A stretch of DNA of 10,548 bases, taken from the NCBI GenBank assembly GCA_044225205.1, contig JBGAIY010000275.1:1-10548 (forward strand). The letters are read 5' to 3'. Source of the DNA: JAEUJT01 sp044225205 (GTDB taxonomy: Bacteria; Myxococcota; Myxococcia; Myxococcales; Myxococcaceae). Under the pieces are notes generated by a model. That model searched no databases, had not been told where the DNA came from, and saw nothing but the letters and a program-made list of their open reading frames with translations. The position numbers and the translations under genes were made by a program. This document shows positions 5,762 to 10,548 of this stretch, piece by piece. Numbering within the stretch: position 1 is the first letter of the stretch; the number at the start of each line of letters is the position of its first letter.

Positions 5762-6949
5762 ATGCACCGTGTCGGCCGGCTTTCGTCGTGGGTCGTGTTT
5801 CTTTCGGCAGTTTTGCTGGCGGGCTGCACCGCCGAGAGTCGCGCCCTGCAGCTCCGCACGAGCATGCGCGCGAACGCCGACGAATGGCGCGAACTGTGGG
5901 CCCGCGCCGTTCAGAATGGGCCCGCCGGTCGCGAGAACCGGCTGCGTTTGTGCGACGAACGCCTCCGTCACCCGGGGCGCTTCGAAGGCCAGGTCAGCCG
6001 CGAAGAAATGGAGGCCAGCTGCCACGCCGACGCCCAGGCGCTCGACGCCGACCCGCGCGCGAGCACCGACGAATTGCAGTTCGGGCAAAGGTGGGCCGCC
6101 CAGGCCATGAACGACGCTCGCTTGGCCGACGCGCTCGCGTGCCGGCAAGCGCAGGCCCAGCCTGGGCTCGCTTCAGCCCAACTCGCGTGTGCCGACATTC
6201 ACCGCCGCGACGGGCAATGGGCGCAGGCCGTGCCGTTCTTGCGCGCGGCGTTCGAGGCCGGCTCAGCTGAAGAACGGTGCGAAGTCGTTCATCGCATTGA
6301 CCAATTCAGCAAGAGCCCCGCGGCCGACGTGAACGGGTTTTCGACCGAGGTCGTGCAACGGTGTCGCGGTGGCAGCCCCGCGGTCGCTCCCAATGCGACT
6401 CGCGTCGCGTCGCCCGCCACTCGCGCTCCGGTGGTGGCTGCCGAACCAGCGTCGCCACCGACGGCACGAGCGGCCCCCCCAGAGACCGAACTCCCCGGCG
6501 AGGCCATGGGGTCGGGCCTGCAGTTGGTCGGGCTGGTCGGCGGCGGCTCGAGCGGGGGCTTTCTCGGAGTCGAAGTCGGCTACGGCACGCCGGGCTATTC
6601 AGTCGGGTTTATTCCCACGATTGGCTTTGGCGCCGCCAGCGCCGGAGGAGTGACTGCCGCCGTCGCCGTGGTGGGCCTCGACGCTTCGCTCCGGGTGTAT
6701 TTCAGCGAACGAACCCCGAATGCGCTCACCGGTTTCTTTCACCCCGACGTCTTCGTCGGGGCGGCCGGCGGCACCGCGGGAGACTTCAGCGTCGCCACCG
6801 CGTCACTCTCGCTGGGCGCCGCCCTCGGGGCCGAGTACCTCTTCAACCCACGCGTCGGCGTGACGATCGAGGGCGGCCTCAGGCTCGTCGCGGCGCCGGT
6901 GCTTGGTTTCGGCACCTTCGGCGCGGTCGGCTTGGTGCTTCACCGATGA
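5762..6949 (+). CDS. Outer-membrane lipoprotein with helical N-terminal half and barrel-like C-terminal half
   Basis: This is a 395-aa lipoprotein of unknown function. The signal peptide ends in a perfect lipobox, LLAGC, with Cys22 lipidated. Thr at the next position does not signal inner-membrane retention under the Lol rule. Residues 30-200 are helical with regularly spaced Ala/Leu and six cysteines (64, 88, 127, 143, 173, 201). The part at 110-170 looks like TPR/Sel1-type helical hairpins (ALACRQAQAQP, LACADIHRRDGQWAQAVPFL). Residues 203-250 are an Ala/Pro/Thr-rich linker. Residues 251-395 are Gly-rich alternating apolar segments with aromatic ends (FLGVEVGYGTPGYSVGF, ASLRVYFSE, LGAALGAEYLFN), resembling a small outer-membrane beta barrel. 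The ATG at 5762 fits the signal peptide; the ribosome site is weak. The gene converges with the arrestin-like gene, leaving a 16-base gap with no visible terminator. Confidence 0.8.
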   Translation: MHRVGRLSSWVVFLSAVLLAGCTAESRALQLRTSMRANADEWRELWARAVQNGPAGRENRLRLCDERLRHPGRFEGQVSREEMEASCHADAQALDADPRASTDELQFGQRWAAQAMNDARLADALACRQAQAQPGLASAQLACADIHRRDGQWAQAVPFLRAAFEAGSAEERCEVVHRIDQFSKSPAADVNGFSTEVVQRCRGGSPAVAPNATRVASPATRAPVVAAEPASPPTARAAPPETELPGEAMGSGLQLVGLVGGGSSGGFLGVEVGYGTPGYSVGFIPTIGFGAASAGGVTAAVAVVGLDASLRVYFSERTPNALTGFFHPDVFVGAAGGTAGDFSVATASLSLGAALGAEYLFNPRVGVTIEGGLRLVAAPVLGFGTFGAVGLVLHR

Positions 6950-6965
6950 CCCGAAGTACAGGTCT

Positions 6966-8711
6966 TCACGGAGCGGTCAACGCGTTCGTCACTCGTTGCA
7001 GCGCCCTCCACAGTGATTCGGCGCGCAGGGGCTGTGAACCAAGCCAGTCACTCGTCGCTTCGACGGCATCGTCGGTGACGGTGAAGCGCTGACACTCGGC
7101 GCGCACCGAGTCGACGACGCGTTGCACGTGGTCTGGCCACGGTGGGGCTCGGGCAGCGTCGCGCCGAAGGGCCCTCGCGTACGCAACCCAGACCTCGCCT
7201 TCACAGCGGTGAATCAGTTCGACCCGCCCGCCGCGGGAGTCGACCTCGCGAATCGACACGGTGCCGACCTCGAAGCGGCCCCCGAAATGTCGCGCTGCGG
7301 CCGCCCACGTGGTGGCGCGGTCGGCCAAGGCCACGGGCGCGGGTATGCGTTCGATCGCCTCGGCGAGGGCACGCGCGGTCGGTAAGGTCGTCGCGATGAA
7401 AGCGTTGAGCGCGTGCTCGCTCGACGGGTCGCCCCCGCTGACGAGCTCGGCCCCCCCATCGTGCAGCCCCACGTGCTCGAAGCACAGCAGCTGCCCGACG
7501 ACTTGGTCTGACATCAGCGCCGAGAGTTGCGTGTCGTCGCGGGCGCAGACGCGAAAGCGACCGTCGAATTCGGCGTGCCCGACCGAAGTCACTCGCCCCT
7601 CGGCCGACCGCAGCACGTCGAGCCACCGGCGCTCGGCGACGTGCACGTCGAGGCCCTGCGAGGGCCAGGTCAACTTCGCCAGCAACGTACGCCGCCCGTC
7701 ACGAACGCCCGCGGTGACCTGAACCGAGACGCGCCCCGCCGCCGTCGTCAACCGCGGGGGGTCAGGTTCAAAGGTGAGCGAATGCGCACCGGCGACTTCT
7801 CGCCAAATGCGCGTTTGGCGCTCGTTGCCGACGAGGGGTATTCGCGGCGGCGTCGGCCCATGGGGCGCGGCAGGGCCCTTCGGGCGGGCGAGCACGACGA
7901 TCGGCATCGACTCGACCGGGTCGATGCCGAAGCGAATGACCGCCCGGGCCTCGAGCCTCCACTGCCGGTCGGTCAGCTGGCCGCGAAAAGTCGGCGTGAG
8001 CGAAGGCGCGAGTCGAAAGTCGAATGGGTACGGCAGGCCGTCGACCGGAGCCGGCTCCGACAACAGCGGGTACGAAGCGGCGACCACTTCGCCTCGCTCC
8101 GACGAGGCGTCGCACTCGACCCCCAGCAGGTGCACCTCGAGCCTCGCGACCCGGTGGTGTCGGGCGTTCTCAACGGCCACCGCCCCGCGCAAGACGTCGC
8201 CTGCACAGACTTGGTCGCTGGCGACGGCCAATTCGAGCTTGAGTTCGGTGCTGCCGTCGTCGACCAGCTCGGTCGCCGTTCGCTTTGGGCGCGGGGCGGG
8301 GGCGTGGTCGGCCGCGGCGGCCCCGACGTGGAGCTCGATGTCTTCTCGGCGGTCGAGCCACCACGGCACCGAGACGCGTACGCGAAGGCGGTAGGTCACC
8401 GCCGAAGTCGAGCTGGCATACGAGGGCGGAGCCTCGGGAGGAATGAGGAAGGTCGCTTCGAAGAACCGCGACGCACCGGCTTCGAGCACCGCCCCGGTGA
8501 GCGTCGCCACTTGGTTCAAGAACCGGTGCGTCTTTCGGTGGCGCGATTTGCCCGAGCCGTACCAACGGCGCTCGACGCCCTCCAGGCGCAACTCCACCGC
8601 CTCGACCGGAGTCTTGGTACGACTGCGCACCTGCACCCTGAATGAAGACGACTCGCCCGCCCGAACGACTTTCGGCGAATCAACCAGCGTGACCGTGGGT
8701 CGCGAGCGCAT
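6966..8711 (-). CDS. Arrestin-fold (Spo0M/arrestin-like) protein with unassigned C-terminal domain
   Basis: This 581-aa protein has no signal peptide or membrane helix, so it is probably cytoplasmic. Residues 6-130 resemble an arrestin/Spo0M-type beta sandwich: VTLVDSPKVVRAGESSSFRV, then VEAVELRLEGVERRWYGSG, FEATFLIPPEAPPSY and VTYRLRVRVSVPWWLDRRED. Residues 154-275 look like a second sandwich (TELKLELAVASDQVCAGDVL, LPYPFDFRLAPSLTPTFRG, WRLEARAVIRFGIDPVESMP). Residues 310-581 are a mixed domain with EFDGRFRVCARDD (381-393); I do not assign it. The frame is open to 8846, but residues before MRSRPTV look non-coding, so I prefer the ATG at 8711 (the ATG at 8723 is possible). A GATAAT hexamer (8727-8722, minus strand) lies 10 bases upstream and could mean a nearly leaderless mRNA. 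By analogy with arrestins, a scaffold or trafficking role is conceivable, but this is speculative. Confidence 0.78.
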   Translation of the reverse strand: MRSRPTVTLVDSPKVVRAGESSSFRVQVRSRTKTPVEAVELRLEGVERRWYGSGKSRHRKTHRFLNQVATLTGAVLEAGASRFFEATFLIPPEAPPSYASSTSAVTYRLRVRVSVPWWLDRREDIELHVGAAAADHAPAPRPKRTATELVDDGSTELKLELAVASDQVCAGDVLRGAVAVENARHHRVARLEVHLLGVECDASSERGEVVAASYPLLSEPAPVDGLPYPFDFRLAPSLTPTFRGQLTDRQWRLEARAVIRFGIDPVESMPIVVLARPKGPAAPHGPTPPRIPLVGNERQTRIWREVAGAHSLTFEPDPPRLTTAAGRVSVQVTAGVRDGRRTLLAKLTWPSQGLDVHVAERRWLDVLRSAEGRVTSVGHAEFDGRFRVCARDDTQLSALMSDQVVGQLLCFEHVGLHDGGAELVSGGDPSSEHALNAFIATTLPTARALAEAIERIPAPVALADRATTWAAAARHFGGRFEVGTVSIREVDSRGGRVELIHRCEGEVWVAYARALRRDAARAPPWPDHVQRVVDSVRAECQRFTVTDDAVEATSDWLGSQPLRAESLWRALQRVTNALTAP

Positions 8712-8970
8712 CACCCAGGGCATTATCGGCCACGCTCGAATTGGCAAGACGGCCTGGGTCGAAGTGCCCCAGAGCGCACACCGCTTCGGGCCGATCGAGC
8801 GAATCGCAGACGTTTTCGTGGGGCGCGGTGTCTCGGGTTGCGCCAATGGTGTCGGCGGTACTCAATTTGTGAGAATGCGGGGCACGTCTCTGCTGAAAAG
8901 CAGGCAACTCGTGGCGTGATCGCCCCGATGAAACGTCGTACGCACGCCGCCTTCGCCTTCGAACCACGCC
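8712..8970. promoter_or_regulatory. Divergent intergenic region with a nested inverted repeat
   Basis: These 259 bases separate the arrestin-like gene from the PLD-like gene and must hold both promoters. Visible items are GATAAT on the minus strand (8727-8722), CTCA-n5-TGAG (8861-8873), and a nested structure at 8878-8927. In the latter, CGGGGC (8878-8883) pairs with GCCCCG (8922-8927) and encloses CTGCT-GAAA-AGCAG (8890-8903), a 5-bp stem with a GNRA tetraloop. No open frame here looks coding. No -35/-10 pair for the PLD-like gene could be set with confidence. Confidence 0.35.
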
Positions 8971-10548
8971 ATGTCCAAGATCCAGCTCCCGCCCGGCACG
9001 CCTCCCAGCATCAACCCGACCCTCGCCAAGGCCGCTGCTGACGCCGCGACGACCAAAAAAGAACTCAACGCGTTCTTAGACAACATCGACGTACAGGTCT
9101 TGAAAGACTCCGGAGGGTGGGACGAGTTCTTCGCCCTGCACGTGCCTGACCGGTTGCTCCAGGCGAAGTACGGTGTGTCACCCGCCACCATCGTCAAAGC
9201 GCTGCACGAAAAGGGCGTCGTCGGTGCCGACCGGGTGTACGTCAGCAAGAACCTCTTCACCGGCAACACGTTCGTACACGCGTCGTCGAGCAGCACCGAC
9301 CCGGCCAAGAAGGTCGAAGACAAGTGGGTCGAACTCTCTCCGCGGTCTGAAGCCGACAAGGCGAAACTGTTGGCCGAACGCGCCGCGAAAGCCGGGGTGA
9401 AGGTGCCTGCCGGTGAGCGCGCCGCCGCCCTTGCTTCGAAGCTCGGCAGCGACCCGCACCTGGTGCAAGTCAAAGACATTTTCAGCAAGACCTTCACGCT
9501 GCAAAAGCCCAACGGCCAGCCCACCGACCCCAACGACTTGTGGAAGCAGGTGTTGGCCGCGGCGCAAGTGCCGCCCCGCCCGAAAGACTTCAAAGCGGGA
9601 GACCCCGAACCCACCTCGAAGTTGGCGCAACTCGCCTGGGCCCTCGCCGGCGCCTTCAGCTCGAAGAACGGCGAAGTCGACTGGGCGAAGACCCAGGCCC
9701 GCGCGACGATGATCGAACAAGGCCTCATCGGAGAAGCCACCCGCAACCTCACGCCCGGCCACAAGTCGCTCGAGGCCATTGCGGCCGAAGTCGCCAGCGC
9801 CGTGAAAGCCAGCCACGCGAACCCGGCCAAGCCCACCGCCATTGGGGCGCCCACGTTCAAGGCCGAGCTCGAAGCGTTGACCGGCGGCAAGCTCGTCGCC
9901 ACCGAAGCTCCCGAACTCATCGGCAACGGCCGCAACGAAGACGCGCTCGCGAAGCGCCTCGACGTGCTCAACGGCACGGTGGCCGGTGACGACATCAACT
10001 ACGCGATGTGGAAGTTCTACCCCGACGCGGTGGGCACCAAGACTTCAGACGCGCTCGCGGCCGCGGCGAAGCGAGGCGTGAAGGTGAACGTGCTGGTCGA
10101 CGGCAACGTGTCGTCACGCGACCCCGGCGAGCAGGCGCTGATCAAGAAAATGCGCGACGCGGGCTGCACCGTCGTGGAGTCGCAAGACAAAGAAAACCCG
10201 ATGAACGGCATGCACGCCAAGATGATCTTGGTGAACTGCTCGAAAGAAGCCTTGGCCAAGGGCCGCACGCCCATTCGCTTGGCCACCGACCGCAACGACG
10301 GCACCCAGTACTTGATGAACCCCAAGGCCGACGAACCCGACAACAACAACTTCGGCTGGTCGGGCTCCGACCTCGTCTACAAGGGGTCGGGCGCGGCGCA
10401 GGGGCTCAAGGCTTTCGCCAACATGTTCAACGTCGCCGCCGCCCGGGCCGGCACGCCCGGCATCGACCCCGGGTCGATACCGTCGGCCGCCGACCTCGCG
10501 AAAATCGCCCCCGCGCACCACGACACCGAAGTGATGTCGATTTCAGAC
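8971..10548 (+). CDS. Phospholipase D-like protein with novel N-terminal region (cut by window end)
   Basis: At least 526 residues, with the reading frame still open at the window edge. Residues 325-490 match the first half of a PLD-superfamily fold. A strand/helix unit (INYAMWKFYP, then ALAAAAKRGVKVNVLVDGN) leads to the catalytic HxK (H415, K417 in MNGMHAKMILVN). The family's usual Asp five residues after the Lys is Asn422. The closing DLVYKGSGAAQGLKAFANMF resembles the end of a PLD half. HHDTEVMSISD at the edge suggests a linker to a second HKD half outside. Residues 1-320 are Ala/Lys-rich helices that I do not recognise, without signal peptide. The ATG at 8971 is the only reasonable start; no Shine-Dalgarno sequence is visible. 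PLD-fold enzymes hydrolyse or transfer phosphodiester bonds in lipids or nucleic acids. Which applies here is unknown. Confidence 0.82.
   Translation, partial: MSKIQLPPGTPPSINPTLAKAAADAATTKKELNAFLDNIDVQVLKDSGGWDEFFALHVPDRLLQAKYGVSPATIVKALHEKGVVGADRVYVSKNLFTGNTFVHASSSSTDPAKKVEDKWVELSPRSEADKAKLLAERAAKAGVKVPAGERAAALASKLGSDPHLVQVKDIFSKTFTLQKPNGQPTDPNDLWKQVLAAAQVPPRPKDFKAGDPEPTSKLAQLAWALAGAFSSKNGEVDWAKTQARATMIEQGLIGEATRNLTPGHKSLEAIAAEVASAVKASHANPAKPTAIGAPTFKAELEALTGGKLVATEAPELIGNGRNEDALAKRLDVLNGTVAGDDINYAMWKFYPDAVGTKTSDALAAAAKRGVKVNVLVDGNVSSRDPGEQALIKKMRDAGCTVVESQDKENPMNGMHAKMILVNCSKEALAKGRTPIRLATDRNDGTQYLMNPKADEPDNNNFGWSGSDLVYKGSGAAQGLKAFANMFNVAAARAGTPGIDPGSIPSAADLAKIAPAHHDTEVMSISD

Noticed and set aside
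7527..8645. Plus-strand open frame (372 codons) opposite the arrestin-like gene
   Set aside because: It is Arg-rich, without domain-like sequence, and mirrors a minus-strand frame that has recognisable beta-sandwich segments and a coherent end at 6966.
8928..9041. Small frame starting MKRRTHAAFAF just before the PLD-like gene
   Set aside because: It overlaps the PLD-like start in another frame and its composition follows the out-of-frame pattern. There is no ribosome site.
8862..9998. Minus-strand open frame (378 codons) opposite the PLD-like gene
   Set aside because: The Ser/Ala-rich composition is typical of antisense to GC-rich genes. The plus strand carries the PLD motifs and stays open to the window end.
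1..10548. CRISPR arrays, tRNA/rRNA genes, transposases, integrases, toxin-antitoxin pairs
   Set aside because: I looked for direct repeats with regular spacing, cloverleaf-like segments, and the usual catalytic motifs or small gene pairs, and saw none.

Overview
The window is GC-rich throughout. It encodes lipid-anchored envelope proteins, a TolC-type outer-membrane factor and a Tat-type secreted multicopper oxidase, so it comes from a diderm (Gram-negative) bacterium. The style of the proteins (Ala/Arg/Pro-rich, many lipoproteins, orphan multidomain proteins) fits Myxococcota or a related deltaproteobacterial lineage. That is an inference from style; no marker gene is present to place the genus. 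There is no tRNA, rRNA, CRISPR array, insertion sequence or phage gene.

Positions 1-1851 hold an ABC exporter module and its likely regulator. An FtsX/MacB-type permease (cut by the window start) and a LolD/MacB-type ATPase lie on the minus strand with overlapping ends. A TetR-family regulator is transcribed divergently. The 112-bp gap between them carries a 16-bp inverted repeat and repeated TGTCT half-sites, plausible operators. An unrecognised Ala-rich protein follows at 1924-2625.

Positions 2672-5596 form a compact copper-handling unit on the plus strand with ATGA stop/start overlaps: a small lipoprotein with a CPMHP...CPKCGM metal-binding domain, a TolC-family outer-membrane lipoprotein, and a multicopper oxidase with all copper ligands and a Met-rich tail. 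The TolC gene is broken: family-like sequence jumps between two frames three times within about 170 bases (around 3834-4002), while both flanks and both overlaps remain intact. It is either a young pseudogene or a local sequence error. An 8-bp hairpin lies across the oxidase stop codon.

Positions 5762-10548 hold three large genes of uncertain role: a lipoprotein with a helical N-terminal half and a barrel-like C-terminal half; a convergent minus-strand protein with two arrestin-like beta-sandwich domains and an unassigned C-terminal domain; and, divergent from that, a phospholipase D-like protein with about 320 N-terminal residues I do not recognise, cut by the window end. No classical defence or mobile system is visible. 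The points most worth checking are the broken TolC, the arrestin-like protein and the PLD-like protein.
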